This document shows, one piece after another, positions 10,265 to 19,303 of a DNA stretch of 64,000 nt (position 1 is its first letter; every line of letters begins with the position of its first letter). A program made the position numbers and the translations under genes. The DNA is from Nissabacter sp. SGAir0207 (GTDB lineage: Bacteria; Pseudomonadota; Gammaproteobacteria; Enterobacterales; Enterobacteriaceae). The stretch lies in assembly GCF_005491205.1 (NCBI RefSeq), contig NZ_CP028035.1, forward strand, positions 3,720,001-3,784,000, given 5' to 3'. The notes below the pieces were generated by a model. It made no database searches, was not told the DNA's origin, and saw nothing but the letters and a program-made list of their open reading frames with translations.

Positions 10265-11907
10265 GACATTTTCTCCAACATGGATTCGTTGCCTGCGCCC
10301 GGCGGCACCAGCGGCCAGACGTTCTCGTTTTCGTCGATGGAAACCTGGAGCAGATAGGGGCCGGTGCTCTGGTAGAGGGCATCCAGGGCGGCATCGACCT
10401 CCTCTTTACGGCTGATACGCTGCCCCGGAATGCCGAAGGCAGAGGCCAGCGTCAGGAAATCAGGGTTGTCGGACAGGTTGGTCTCGCTGAAGCGGCCATC
10501 AAAGAACAGCTCCTGCCACTGGCGCACCATGCCGAGGCGCTGGTTGTCCAGCAGCACGATCTTCAGCGGCAACTGCTTGCGCTTGATGGTGCCCAGCTCC
10601 TGCACGTTCATCATGAAGGAGCCGTCGCCAGAGACGCAGATTGCCATGTCATCCGGGCGCGCCACCTGAGCGCCCACCGCCGCTGGCACACCGAAACCCA
10701 TGGTGCCGAGGCCGCTGGAGGTAATGAAGTTCTCCGGGCGGTCGAAGGTCATGTGCTGGGCTGTCCACATCTGGTGCTGGCCGACGTCAGTGGTCACCAC
10801 GGTGTTGGCTGGCATCCGGTCGGAGAGCTGCTTCAGGAACAGCGGCGCGTAGATCGCCTCGCCGGGGTGGTCATAGCGCCAGCCGTTGGCCGCTTTCAGC
10901 GCCATCACCTCGTGCCGCCAGCCGTCGATCGCCAGCGGCTGTTGCAGTGCTGGCAGCAGGGTTTTCAGGTCGCCCTGCAACGCCACATGCGCCTGACGCA
11001 GCTTGTTCATCTCCGCCGGGTCGATGTCCATGTGGATCACCTTGGCGTGGGGAGCGAAAGCGTTCAGCTTGCCGGTCACCCGGTCATCAAAGCGCGCGCC
11101 GACGGCAATCAGCAGGTCGCAGGACTGCACCGCCAGATTGGCGGCCTTGGTGCCGTGCATCCCCAGCATCCCCAGATAGCAGGGGTGGGCGGCATCCGGC
11201 GCGCCCAGCCCTTTCAGGGTGGCAACGGTAGGGATATCAGTCGTGGCGATGAAATCACGCAGCGCTGGCACGGCCTGCGCCATGCCCACGCCGCCACCCA
11301 CGTAGAGGATCGGCTGGCGCGCCTGCGCCAACAGCGCGCGCGCCTGCTCCAGCTCGGCGGCCGGATGGGCGGTCTGCTCTTCTACCGGCACCAAGTGCGG
11401 GGCCAGATCACCTACCGCCAGCTGGATATCTTTCGGGATGTCGATCAGAACCGGGCCGGGGCGGCCGCTGGCGGCGATAGCAAAGGCCTCGGCCATGATG
11501 CCGGGCAATGCCTCCAGCGACTCCACCAGGAAGCTGTGTTTGGTGCAGGCCAGTGACAGGCCGAGGACGTCAATCTCCTGGAAGGCGTCAGTGCCGATCA
11601 GCGCTGAACCGACCTGGCCGGTGATAGCGACGATCGGCACTGAATCCAACAGGGCATCCGCCAGGCCGGTGATCAGGTTGGTGGCACCGGGGCCAGAGGT
11701 GGCGATGCAGACGCCCACTTTGCCGGTGGCACGGGCATAGCCAATGGCAGCCATCGCCGCGCCCTGCTCATGGCGACACAGCAGGTGTTCGACACCGCCG
11801 TCATACAGCGCATCGTATACCGGCATGATCGCGCCGCCCGGGTAGCCGAATACCGTGTTCACTCCCTGTGCGCGCAACGCTTGTACAACCCACTGTGCAC
11901 CATTCAT
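10261..11907 (-). CDS. ilvG: acetohydroxyacid synthase II, large subunit (intact)
   Basis: The thiamine-diphosphate-dependent catalytic subunit of AHAS II, which condenses two pyruvates or pyruvate with 2-oxobutanoate. The full 548-residue frame is open; in E. coli K-12 this gene is frameshifted. Visible landmarks are the catalytic glutamate in [16 protein letters not shown] and the ThDP/Mg motif [14 protein letters not shown]. It begins about 95 bases downstream of the attenuator of the ilv leader and overlaps ilvM by 4 bases. With ilvM it should give a valine-insensitive enzyme, an inference from the family. Confidence 0.98.
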   Translation of the reverse strand: MNGAQWVVQALRAQGVNTVFGYPGGAIMPVYDALYDGGVEHLLCRHEQGAAMAAIGYARATGKVGVCIATSGPGATNLITGLADALLDSVPIVAITGQVGSALIGTDAFQEIDVLGLSLACTKHSFLVESLEALPGIMAEAFAIAASGRPGPVLIDIPKDIQLAVGDLAPHLVPVEEQTAHPAAELEQARALLAQARQPILYVGGGVGMAQAVPALRDFIATTDIPTVATLKGLGAPDAAHPCYLGMLGMHGTKAANLAVQSCDLLIAVGARFDDRVTGKLNAFAPHAKVIHMDIDPAEMNKLRQAHVALQGDLKTLLPALQQPLAIDGWRHEVMALKAANGWRYDHPGEAIYAPLFLKQLSDRMPANTVVTTDVGQHQMWTAQHMTFDRPENFITSSGLGTMGFGVPAAVGAQVARPDDMAICVSGDGSFMMNVQELGTIKRKQLPLKIVLLDNQRLGMVRQWQELFFDGRFSETNLSDNPDFLTLASAFGIPGQRISRKEEVDAALDALYQSTGPYLLQVSIDENENVWPLVPPGAGNESMLEKMS

Positions 11908-12001
11908 GGTTATTCCCCCGCCTTTGTGCGGGAAGCGCAGAATATTATGCTGTTGTTCATCTTCTGTCCTCGCTTCACTGATTGCTCTTTACACCGGCCA
12001 T

Positions 12002-12034
12002 AAAAAAACCCCCGGACCGTGAGGTGCGGGGGTT
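12002..12034 (-). terminator. ilv operon attenuator terminator
   Basis: On the minus strand a GC stem (CCCCCG.ACC with GGT.CGGGGG, one mismatch) is followed by seven T residues, placed 24 bases after the ilvL stop and before ilvG. It is the terminator of the ilvGMEDA attenuator. The upstream leader peptide sets whether it forms, according to charged Ile, Val and Leu tRNA, by the known E. coli mechanism. Confidence 0.92.
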
Positions 12035-12057
12035 CTCTTTCGTTTCAGACTTGTTTT

Positions 12058-12156
12058 CTAAGCCTTTCTTCGTCCAAGTGCAGCCCCGCACGGTGGGATA
12101 ATAATCACCACCACGCTAATCACGACTAGGCTAACAACTTGGAATAGGGCTTTCAT
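12058..12156 (-). CDS. ilvL: ilvGMEDA leader peptide
   Basis: A 32-residue leader peptide starting MKALFQVVSLVV and ending GAALGRRKA. It is dense in control residues: VVSLVVISVVVIII holds seven valines, four isoleucines and one leucine in 14 codons. Ribosome stalling at these codons lets the antiterminator form and the downstream genes be read, as established for E. coli. The length (32) and C-terminal half are the same as in E. coli. I chose the ATG at 12156 by homology; the frame is open further upstream. Confidence 0.93.
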   Translation of the reverse strand: MKALFQVVSLVVISVVVIIIPPCGAALGRRKA

Positions 12157-12198
12157 AAACGGGTCTGACACTCTATCTGTCGAATTAATGTCTACAGA

Positions 12199-12226
12199 GT
12201 TATCACAGCCTTCAGCCGCCTGACAA
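12199..12226 (-). promoter_or_regulatory. probable ilvL promoter
   Basis: On the minus strand TTGTCA (12226-12221) and GATAAC (12204-12199) are separated by 16 bases, about 43 bases before the ilvL ATG. An A7 tract lies just upstream. Boxes are read by eye. Confidence 0.5.
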
Positions 12227-12287
12227 TACTTTTTTTGCGTTACCATTAATCAAACATTAGTTAACATTTTAATAATCTCTTATGAAA

Positions 12288-12443
12288 TCAAGCATTAGCC
12301 TGCTGCTTAGTTGACGCACTTTTCGCAGATGAATTTTTTGCATCTTTGCTCATCATCACCAGAATGCTGCCGGAGAAGGCACAAGGCGCAATCAAGAGTG
12401 GCATGTTTGAAATAACACGCCTCACCACCGCTTTACGAGCCAT
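12288..12443 (-). CDS. possible small protein of unknown function, 51 residues
   Basis: I do not recognise this frame. From the ATG at 12443 it gives 51 residues: a basic N-terminus (MARKAVVRRVISN), a hydrophobic stretch (MPLLIAPCAFSGSILVMM) long enough to cross a membrane, and a polar Lys/Ser/Thr/Gln-rich tail. That layout resembles small membrane proteins. Against it, the ribosome-binding site is weak, and the gene would lie between ilvL and comM where E. coli has no well-known gene. It could be chance; comparison with relatives would decide. Confidence 0.25.
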   Translation of the reverse strand: MARKAVVRRVISNMPLLIAPCAFSGSILVMMSKDAKNSSAKSASTKQQANA

Positions 12444-12867
12444 GCTCGCTATTCGCACGTCCAAAAAAAGAGAGCCGGGAAATGGCAAGATAGTGTCGCT
12501 ATCGGCATCGATAGCGGCATGAAATCGCGCTTAACGTGTAGGCGTTCCAAATAACGCGCGAGTGAGCCGTCGCGAAAAACAGGCAAGCCATCACCCGGCA
12601 GGGGAAAATCAGTCACTCCTGCCAAAAAAGCGAATAAATGCCAGCATAAGGTAGGTAACGGCACCGATCAGGGTGATGAACGATTTATAAAGATCTCAGG
12701 GTATTTCGCTTTGTAGAAAGTGGCCCGTGCTGGGCGCCGGCTCGCAAAACGTTTGGTAACGCGGCAACCCCTAACGCTTTGCTGGAAAGCACTTCCCAAC
12801 ACGAAAACAGGTGGCTTGGCTTGCGCCCAGCGGGGCGGCATGATGCGCTTTTCTGCAAGGAGGCAAT
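12444..12867. other. 424-base non-coding stretch upstream of comM
   Basis: No gene is supported here apart from the doubtful small frame ending at its left edge. It holds a perfect inverted repeat CGCTATCG-GCAT-CGATAGCG at 12497-12516 and a strong ribosome-binding site (AAGGAGG) just before comM. I could not place a convincing promoter by eye. Confidence 0.6.
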
Positions 12868-14391
12868 ATGACCCTGGCCATTGTCGCGACCCGCGCCACG
12901 CTTGGCATTCAGGCCCCGGCGGTGACGATTGAGGTGCACATCAGCAACGGCCTGCCCGCCCTGACGCTGGTGGGCCTGCCGGAGACCACCGTCAAGGAGG
13001 CACGTGACCGGGTACGCAGCGCGCTCATCAACAGCGGGTTTGAGTTTCCGGCCCGGCGCATCACCGTCAACCTTGCGCCAGCTGACCTGCCCAAGGAGGG
13101 CGGCCGCTACGATTTGCCGATTGCCCTGGCCATCCTGATTGCCTCGGAGCAGCTTAAGGCTGAGCGGCTGGCGCACTATGAATTCCTTGGGGAGCTGGCG
13201 CTCTCCGGTGACTTACGCGGCGTGAACGGCGCCATTCCGGCGGCACTGGCAGGGGTAAAGGCTGGTCGGCAGCTGATCCTGCCAGCTGACAACGGGGCGG
13301 AGATGGCGCTACTGGCCGAAGGGAGCGCGCTGGTGGCGACCTCCCTGTTGCAGGTGTGCCACTTCCTGCAAGGGAGTACCACCCTGCCCGGCGTGCAGCC
13401 GTCGGCCCTGCCAGAAAGCCCACCCGACGCGCCGGATCTCAATGAGATCATCGGGCAGGAGCAAGCCAAGCGTGCGCTGGAGATCGCGGCCGCAGGCGGC
13501 CATAACTTGCTGCTGCTGGGGCCGCCCGGCACTGGCAAAAGTATGCTGGCGGCCAGGCTGGCAGGGCTGCTGCCGCCTTTAACCGAAAGCGAGGCACTGG
13601 AGAGCAGTGCCATCGCCAGTCTGGTGGGCAGTACCCATACCGCCCACAACTGGCGAGTGCGCCCGTTCCGTGCGCCGCACCATAGCGCCTCGGCAGCGGC
13701 GCTGGTCGGGGGTGGCTCCCTGCCGCGTCCCGGCGAGATCTCACTGGCCCACAATGGCGTGCTGTTTCTGGATGAATTGCCGGAATTTGAGCGCCGGGTA
13801 CTGGATGCGCTGCGCGAGCCGCTGGAGTCTGGGGAGATCGTAATTTCGCGGGCGCGGGCAAAAATTTGCTTCCCGGCCCGCGTACAGCTGATTGCCGCCA
13901 TGAACCCCAGCCCAACCGGCCACTATCGGGGCATCCATCACCGGACTTCCTCGCAGCAAGTTCTGCGTTATCTGGGGCGGCTCTCCGGCCCCTTCCTCGA
14001 CCGCTTCGACCTGTCGATTGAGGTGCCACTGTTGCCGCCCGGCACCTTGAGCGGCCAGCGGCCGGTGGGGGCCAGCAGCCAGGAGGTGCGCCAGCGGGTG
14101 CTGGCGGCCCGTGAGCGCCAACTGGCGCGGGCTGGCAAGATCAATGCCCTGCTGGGCAACCGCGAGATTGATCGCGACTGTATGTTGCCTGCGGCGGATG
14201 CCGCGTTTCTTGAGGGGGTGCTCAATAAACTCGGGCTTTCCGTGCGCGCCTGGCACCGCATTTTGAAGGTGGCCCGCACGCTGGCCGATTTGGAGGGGCT
14301 GCCCGCGATCGCTCGCACACATCTGGCCGAGGCGCTCAGCTATCGCTGCATGGATCGACTACTCTTAACCCTGCACCAACAGAGCGCATAA
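12868..14391 (+). CDS. comM: ComM/YifB family AAA+ helicase
   Basis: A 507-residue Mg-chelatase-like AAA+ protein. The N-terminal Lon-protease-like domain (TRATLGIQAPAVTIEVHIS) is followed by the AAA+ core with Walker A GPPGTGKS (about residue 217) and Walker B LFLDELPEF, and a C-terminal Mg-chelatase lid. In naturally competent bacteria ComM is a branch-migration helicase that extends heteroduplex during transformation; in enterobacteria its everyday role is less clear. The ATG is set by AAGGAGG six bases upstream. It is divergent from the ilv operon, as in E. coli. Confidence 0.94.
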   Translation: MTLAIVATRATLGIQAPAVTIEVHISNGLPALTLVGLPETTVKEARDRVRSALINSGFEFPARRITVNLAPADLPKEGGRYDLPIALAILIASEQLKAERLAHYEFLGELALSGDLRGVNGAIPAALAGVKAGRQLILPADNGAEMALLAEGSALVATSLLQVCHFLQGSTTLPGVQPSALPESPPDAPDLNEIIGQEQAKRALEIAAAGGHNLLLLGPPGTGKSMLAARLAGLLPPLTESEALESSAIASLVGSTHTAHNWRVRPFRAPHHSASAAALVGGGSLPRPGEISLAHNGVLFLDELPEFERRVLDALREPLESGEIVISRARAKICFPARVQLIAAMNPSPTGHYRGIHHRTSSQQVLRYLGRLSGPFLDRFDLSIEVPLLPPGTLSGQRPVGASSQEVRQRVLAARERQLARAGKINALLGNREIDRDCMLPAADAAFLEGVLNKLGLSVRAWHRILKVARTLADLEGLPAIARTHLAEALSYRCMDRLLLTLHQQSA

Positions 14392-14415
14392 AAAAACGGG
14401 GCCACTGGCCCCGTT
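14389..14415 (-). terminator. maoP terminator
   Basis: The stem ACGGGGCC-ACT-GGCCCCGT is followed by a seven-base T run on the minus strand, so it terminates maoP. On the plus strand, where comM ends, there is no T run. Confidence 0.85.
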
Positions 14416-14420
14416 GATGC

Positions 14421-14759
14421 TTAGTCGTCGCTTTCGGTGTAGTCTTCGACGGTATCCATCTGCGGCTTACCGCCAGACAGCGTATGGAAACGCTTCGGAC
14501 GCCGGATACGGGTCACGTATTTCGTCCACACCTTTTCAGCTTCTGACGTCGGCTCACGCTCGCCGCGGCACACTGCGACAAACTGCACCTCTTCGTCAGT
14601 GACTGGATCGCGGCTCCCCAGGTCCAGCTCGTTGAAAGCATGGCCGTGGCGTTCTAGCAATTGCGCCTCTTTAATGGTGAAATCGCCGTGGCGGGAGAAC
14701 CCGCGCGGGTAGTGTTTGTTATCAAAAAATCGATTTGTCGTGGTGAAGCTTTCCGCCAT
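14421..14759 (-). CDS. maoP: macrodomain Ori organisation protein MaoP
   Basis: A 112-residue protein of the DUF413 family, formerly YifE, starting [21 protein letters not shown] and ending [16 protein letters not shown], nearly identical to E. coli. MaoP acts with the cis site maoS to constrain DNA contacts in the Ori macrodomain. An upstream in-frame extension of eight codons is rejected because it exceeds the family length. It is divergent from hdfR, as in E. coli. I did not identify maoS. Confidence 0.95.
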   Translation of the reverse strand: MAESFTTTNRFFDNKHYPRGFSRHGDFTIKEAQLLERHGHAFNELDLGSRDPVTDEEVQFVAVCRGEREPTSEAEKVWTKYVTRIRRPKRFHTLSGGKPQMDTVEDYTESDD

Positions 14760-14819
14760 CTGACACGCTCCTAATTCTCTCATGGCCGTGCTGTTTATGG
14801 CGCGGAGTATTAGTTAGGC

Positions 14820-14848
14820 TTGACATCCTGTAAAACAAAACATTTAAA
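14820..14848 (+). promoter_or_regulatory. probable hdfR promoter
   Basis: TTGACA (14820-14825) and TTTAAA (14843-14848) are 17 bases apart in an AT-rich stretch about 30 bases before the hdfR start. The AT-rich setting fits the known H-NS control of hdfR in E. coli. Confidence 0.5.
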
Positions 14849-14878
14849 TCTATACGACAAAAAATATTGGAGATGGGT

Positions 14879-15706
14879 GTGGACACGGAATTACTGAAAA
14901 CCTTTCTGGAGGTCAGTAGAACTCGCCATTTTGGTCGGGCGGCGGAATCTCTCTATCTAACCCAGTCAGCGGTCAGTTTTCGCATTCGCCAGCTGGAAAA
15001 TCAGCTCGGCGCGAATCTGTTTACCCGCCACCGCAATAACATCCGTCTGACGCCCGCCGGCGAACGGCTGCTGCCCTACGCAGAGAGCCTGATGAGTACC
15101 TGGCAGCAGGCCAAGAAAGAGGTGGTGCGTTCGCTGCACCATGCGGAGCTCTCCATTGGCGCCACAGCCTCGCTGTGGGAGGCGTTCTTGACCTCCTGGC
15201 TGCAGACCCTTTATCAGGCGCACAACTCCCTCCAGCTGGAGGCGCGCGTTGCCTTGCGCCATTCGCTGGTGAAGCAGTTGCATGAGCGGGAATTAGATCT
15301 GCTGATTACGACGGAGCAGCCGAAGATGGATGAGCTATCCAGCCAGCTGCTGGGCAACTTCTCATTGCGCCTGTTCACCGGCGCGCAGAGTGGCCCGCCA
15401 GCGCGCAAGCACTACATCCGTCTGGAGTGGGGCGCGGACTTCACCCAGCATGAAAATCGGATTATCTCCAATGATCAGGAGCCGATGCTGACCACTACCT
15501 CGGCCCACCTGACTCGCCAGTTGCTGGAGAGCAACGGCGGCTGCGCCTTCCTGCCGAGCCACTGGGCCAGACTCTACCCACGGCTGGAGATCAATGACGA
15601 CGTGCCGACGCTGGTTCGCCCGCTCTACGCTGTCTGGTTGCAGAACAGCGACCAACATGCGCTGATCCGCCTTTTGCTCAAAAGCCCGGTGAAAACTGAA
15701 GTCTAG
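14879..15706 (+). CDS. hdfR: LysR-type regulator HdfR
   Basis: HdfR is the H-NS-dependent repressor of the flagellar master operon flhDC in E. coli. The N-terminal helix-turn-helix ([21 protein letters not shown], then [11 protein letters not shown]) is almost identical to E. coli, while the effector domain diverges. I start at GTG 14879 (MDTELLKTF, 275 residues) because GGAG lies six bases upstream and the E. coli protein starts at the same residue; the ATG at 14873 touches the ribosome-binding site. The stop codon interlocks with that of convergent yjfF in a CTAG. Confidence 0.93.
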   Translation: MDTELLKTFLEVSRTRHFGRAAESLYLTQSAVSFRIRQLENQLGANLFTRHRNNIRLTPAGERLLPYAESLMSTWQQAKKEVVRSLHHAELSIGATASLWEAFLTSWLQTLYQAHNSLQLEARVALRHSLVKQLHERELDLLITTEQPKMDELSSQLLGNFSLRLFTGAQSGPPARKHYIRLEWGADFTQHENRIISNDQEPMLTTTSAHLTRQLLESNGGCAFLPSHWARLYPRLEINDDVPTLVRPLYAVWLQNSDQHALIRLLLKSPVKTEV

Positions 15707-16701
15707 GGCGTGGCGGCCTTGGGCCGCGGATGGCGGGGTTTTGCCCGTCGCGCCGCCCAAAAGACGCTCAGCCCCTTCTGCAAGCCGATAAAGGCAAACA
15801 GCAGAATGCCAATGACGATTTTGGTCCACCAGGAGCTGAGCGTGCCATCAAAGGTGATATAGGTCTGGATCAGGCCCTGAATCATCACACCGAACAGGCT
15901 GCCCAGTACCGTGCCCACCCCGCCGCTCAACAGCGTGCCACCAATCACTACCGCCGCGATGGCATCCAATTCAACGCCGCTGGCCGCCAGCGCATAGCCC
16001 GCCGAGGTATAGAGCGAGAAGACAATGCCAGAGAGCACCGCTAGCGTGCTGGAGAGCATGTAGATATAGATGGTGGTCTTTCTGACCGGCACGCCCATCA
16101 GCGCTGCCGACAGCGCGTTGCCGCCGATGGCGTAAACGTTGTTGCCGAACCGGGTGCGGTGCGCCAGCACAATGCCGATCGCCACGACCAGCAGCATCAC
16201 CAGCGCCAGCAGCGTAAAGCGCCCACCGCCGGGCATCTTCCAGGCGAAACTCGCCAGTGCGCTATAGACTGGGTGATCGATAGGCAGTGACTCCTCGGAG
16301 ACGATAAAACTCATGCCGCGGATAAAGAACATGCCCGCCAGCGTGATGATAAAGGCTGGCAGTTTCAGGGTGTCGATGATCCACCCCATCAGGCCGCCAA
16401 ACATCGCCCCCATCACCAAGACTATGCCGAACGCGACAAAGGGATTGATGCCCATATCACCAATCAGTTTGGCCAGCAGGACACCGGTAAAGGCGATGAC
16501 AGACCCCACAGAGAGATCGATGCCGCCAGAGAGAATGACAAAGGTCATGCCCACCGCCACGATGCCGAGGAAGGCGTTGTCTGTCAGTAGGTCGCCAATG
16601 ACGCGCGTGGAGGCGAAGCCCGGGAACTGGCTCAGGCAGTAGGCATAGCCAAGAACAAAGACCACAATGGTGATCAGCAGGGGAAAGTTGCGCTTGAGCA
16701 T
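15703..16701 (-). CDS. yjfF: galactofuranose ABC transporter, permease YjfF
   Basis: The second membrane subunit (332 residues) of the YtfQRT-YjfF importer, of the RbsC/AraH permease family. About eight to ten hydrophobic segments are visible, with the family motif [14 protein letters not shown] near residue 70 and [17 protein letters not shown] toward the end. The start overlaps the ytfT stop in TGATG, which implies translational coupling. It is the last gene of the operon, and its stop shares CTAG with the hdfR stop, so no dedicated terminator fits between them. In E. coli the system imports galactofuranose. Confidence 0.94.
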   Translation of the reverse strand: MLKRNFPLLITIVVFVLGYAYCLSQFPGFASTRVIGDLLTDNAFLGIVAVGMTFVILSGGIDLSVGSVIAFTGVLLAKLIGDMGINPFVAFGIVLVMGAMFGGLMGWIIDTLKLPAFIITLAGMFFIRGMSFIVSEESLPIDHPVYSALASFAWKMPGGGRFTLLALVMLLVVAIGIVLAHRTRFGNNVYAIGGNALSAALMGVPVRKTTIYIYMLSSTLAVLSGIVFSLYTSAGYALAASGVELDAIAAVVIGGTLLSGGVGTVLGSLFGVMIQGLIQTYITFDGTLSSWWTKIVIGILLFAFIGLQKGLSVFWAARRAKPRHPRPKAATP

Positions 16702-17720
16702 CAGGGCTTTCTCCGTAACAGGTTGCGCAGGGAGACGCGCGGTGACTGCACTACCAGTACCGCCAGCACCACCAACGCTTTCAGCACCAGATTGAATTCC
16801 GGTTTGAAGCCGGAGAGTAAGATCCCGGTATTCATCCCTTGGATGATCAGCGCGCCAATCACCGACAGCAGCAGGTTGAAGCGGCCACCCAATAGCGAGC
16901 CGCCGCCAATCACCACCGCCAGGATGGCGTCCAATTCCAGCCATAGGCCGGCGTTATTGGCATCCGCGCCACGAATGTCTGCCGTGACAATCACCCCGGC
17001 CACGGCGGCACAGATACCGCAGATCACATACACGGCCACCAACACCAGCCGGGTATTGACGCCAGCATTGTAAGCCGAGCGTAAGTTGATGCCGACCGAC
17101 TCAATAAACAGCCCCAGCGCGGTTTTGCGCGTCAGTACCCAGACGGCGATCAGCATGGCGAATGCGATGATGATCGGCATTGGCAGGGTGAACAGCGCCC
17201 CACTGCCGAGGTGCGAGAGCGCGCCGCTCTCAAAGGTGACAATTTGCCCTTCGGTGATCAGCTGGGCGATGCCCCGGCCCGCCACCATCAGCATCAGGGT
17301 GGCGACAATCGGCTGGATTTGCAGTACCGCCACCAGAAAGCCGTTCCATAGCCCGCAGATTGCCCCGACCGCCAGCGCCGCAGGCAACACCATGCCGAGT
17401 GGATAACCGTGGCTGGTCAGGGTGGCGGCGGTGGCACCGGCGATTGCCATCACTGCCCCGACCGAGAGGTCAATGCCGCCGGTGGCGATCACCAGCGTCA
17501 TGCCCAGTGCCAGCAATGCCACCGGCGCGCCACGGTTGAAGATGTCCACCAGACTGCCAAACAGGCGGCCATCCTGGATATGAATAGAGAAAAAGTGCGG
17601 CGCAACCAGGCTATCAATCAATAGGATGATGGCCAGCGCCCCAAACTGCGTCGCGCCTTTGGGCAGTACCCAGCGTATTTTGCGAGGATTGCCGGTCATC
17701 GGTACGCTCCTGTGGCTCAT
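16701..17720 (-). CDS. ytfT: galactofuranose ABC transporter, permease YtfT
   Basis: First membrane subunit (339 residues; E. coli 341) of the galactofuranose importer, same family as YjfF. The motif [15 protein letters not shown] and the late VVIGGGSLLGGRFN are characteristic of the RbsC type. I chose the ATG giving MSHRSVPMTGN, preceded by AAGGAG at good spacing; the open frame upstream would run into ytfR. It lies 10 bases after ytfR and overlaps yjfF by one base. Confidence 0.94.
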   Translation of the reverse strand: MSHRSVPMTGNPRKIRWVLPKGATQFGALAIILLIDSLVAPHFFSIHIQDGRLFGSLVDIFNRGAPVALLALGMTLVIATGGIDLSVGAVMAIAGATAATLTSHGYPLGMVLPAALAVGAICGLWNGFLVAVLQIQPIVATLMLMVAGRGIAQLITEGQIVTFESGALSHLGSGALFTLPMPIIIAFAMLIAVWVLTRKTALGLFIESVGINLRSAYNAGVNTRLVLVAVYVICGICAAVAGVIVTADIRGADANNAGLWLELDAILAVVIGGGSLLGGRFNLLLSVIGALIIQGMNTGILLSGFKPEFNLVLKALVVLAVLVVQSPRVSLRNLLRRKP

Positions 17721-17730
17721 GGTAGGCTCC

Positions 17731-19236
17731 TTACTGGACGGCAATGGCTTGCATGATGGCCGGAACGCTGATGTCTCGCTGTTCCAGCTGGGTGATGTGG
17801 CGGTGGTCACGCAGGACCACAATACGGTCTGCATAGCCAGCCAGCTCCTCCAGCTCTGAGGAGATCACCAGCAGCGCCAGCCCGTCGGCGCACAGCTTTT
17901 CAATCAGCCGGATAATCTCGGCATGGGCACCAACGTCAATGCCGCGCGTTGGCTCATCCAGGATCAGGAATTTGGGTTGGGTCGCCAACCAGCGTGAGAG
18001 CAGCACCTTTTGCTGGTTGCCGCCAGAGAGATACTGGATCTCCTGTTCCGGGCCGGGGGTACGGATGCCCAACAACTTAATGAAGTGCGTCGCCAGTTGC
18101 TGCTGCTCTTTGAGGGGAATGGGTCGCAGCCAACCGCGTTGCGCCTGAAGCGCCAGAATGATGTTCTCACGAACCGTAGCCGCGCCAATGATGCCATCGG
18201 TCTTGCGATCCTCCGGGCAGTAACCAAAGCCTAGCCGCGCGGCCTTACGTGGGGTGGTGACCCGCACGGCCCGCCCCTTCACCTTGGCGTGGCCGGAGTC
18301 ATGCTTTTTGATGCCGAAAATCAGTTGGGCGGTTTCGGTGCGCCCTGATCCGAGCAGGCCAGCCAGACCGACAATTTCTCCCGGCCGTACCGCCAGATCA
18401 AAATTCTCTATCAAACCGCGACGGCCATACTGGCTAAACTCCACTAACGGCTCGCCCTGTACGGCATCATGCTCACCACGCTTAAGCAGTGATTCATCAA
18501 AGCTGTGTCCCAGCATCATCTGTACCAGCTCCAGCCGCGGCAGTTCCGCCGTATTGCGGGTGCCGACCAGCGAGCCATTGCGCAGCACCGTGATGCGATC
18601 GCTGATGCGGTAGACCTGATCGAGAAAGTGCGTCACAAAAATCATCGCCAAACCGCGATCGCGCAGTTGCGCCAGGATCCCCAGCAGCATGGTGACCTCT
18701 TTGGCATCCAGGCTGGCGGTCGGTTCATCCAGAATCAGTACCTTGGCGGAGAGATCCACCGCCCGGGCAATCGCCACGATTTGTTGGATGGCAATTGAGT
18801 AGGTGGAGAGCGGCTGGCTAACGTCAAGATGCAGACCATAACCCGCCAGTAGTTCACGCGCCTGGCGCTCCATTTTGCCCTGATTGACCATGCCGAAACG
18901 GGTTGGCTCGCGGCCAATAAACAGATTGGCGGCCACCGAAATATTCGGCAGCAAATTCACCTCCTGATAGACCGTACCGATGCCCAGCACCTGTGCCTGC
19001 GCGGTACTGAGCGGTTCCACCGGCTCGCCTTCCAGGAGAATAGTGCCCTCCGAGCGGCGATAGACACCGGTCAGGGCTTTAATCAGGGTGGACTTCCCCG
19101 CACCATTCTCTCCCAGCAGGGCGACAATCTCCCCACGCCTCAAACTGAAATCAACCTGTTGCAGGGCTTTGACGCCCGGAAATTCAACGGATAAGCCGCG
19201 AACCTCCAGTAAAAGCTCATGTTGAGGATTCGCCAT
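17731..19236 (-). CDS. ytfR: galactofuranose ABC transporter, ATPase YtfR
   Basis: The energising subunit, a tandem two-domain ABC ATPase of the sugar-importer type (501 residues; E. coli 500). The first half has Walker A GENGAGKST and Walker B LILDEPTASLD; the second half has the degenerate GLLGSGRTE, signature LSGGNQQK and Walker B LILDEPTRGIDV. The degenerate second Walker A is normal for RbsA-like proteins. The ATG is preceded by a purine-rich GGGGGAAG. It follows ytfQ by 67 bases and precedes ytfT by 10. Confidence 0.96.
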   Translation of the reverse strand: MANPQHELLLEVRGLSVEFPGVKALQQVDFSLRRGEIVALLGENGAGKSTLIKALTGVYRRSEGTILLEGEPVEPLSTAQAQVLGIGTVYQEVNLLPNISVAANLFIGREPTRFGMVNQGKMERQARELLAGYGLHLDVSQPLSTYSIAIQQIVAIARAVDLSAKVLILDEPTASLDAKEVTMLLGILAQLRDRGLAMIFVTHFLDQVYRISDRITVLRNGSLVGTRNTAELPRLELVQMMLGHSFDESLLKRGEHDAVQGEPLVEFSQYGRRGLIENFDLAVRPGEIVGLAGLLGSGRTETAQLIFGIKKHDSGHAKVKGRAVRVTTPRKAARLGFGYCPEDRKTDGIIGAATVRENIILALQAQRGWLRPIPLKEQQQLATHFIKLLGIRTPGPEQEIQYLSGGNQQKVLLSRWLATQPKFLILDEPTRGIDVGAHAEIIRLIEKLCADGLALLVISSELEELAGYADRIVVLRDHRHITQLEQRDISVPAIMQAIAVQ

Positions 19237-19303
19237 GCTTCCCCCTGGTGTTGGTGCAAATGAGGTCAAAGGCGCCGGCATGGTCGGCCATGCCGGCAAC
19301 CCA

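Noticed and set aside
12731..12747. CRP-S (Sxy-type) site before comM
   Set aside because: Only the TCGCA half is present; the other half matches 3 of 5, which is not better than chance.
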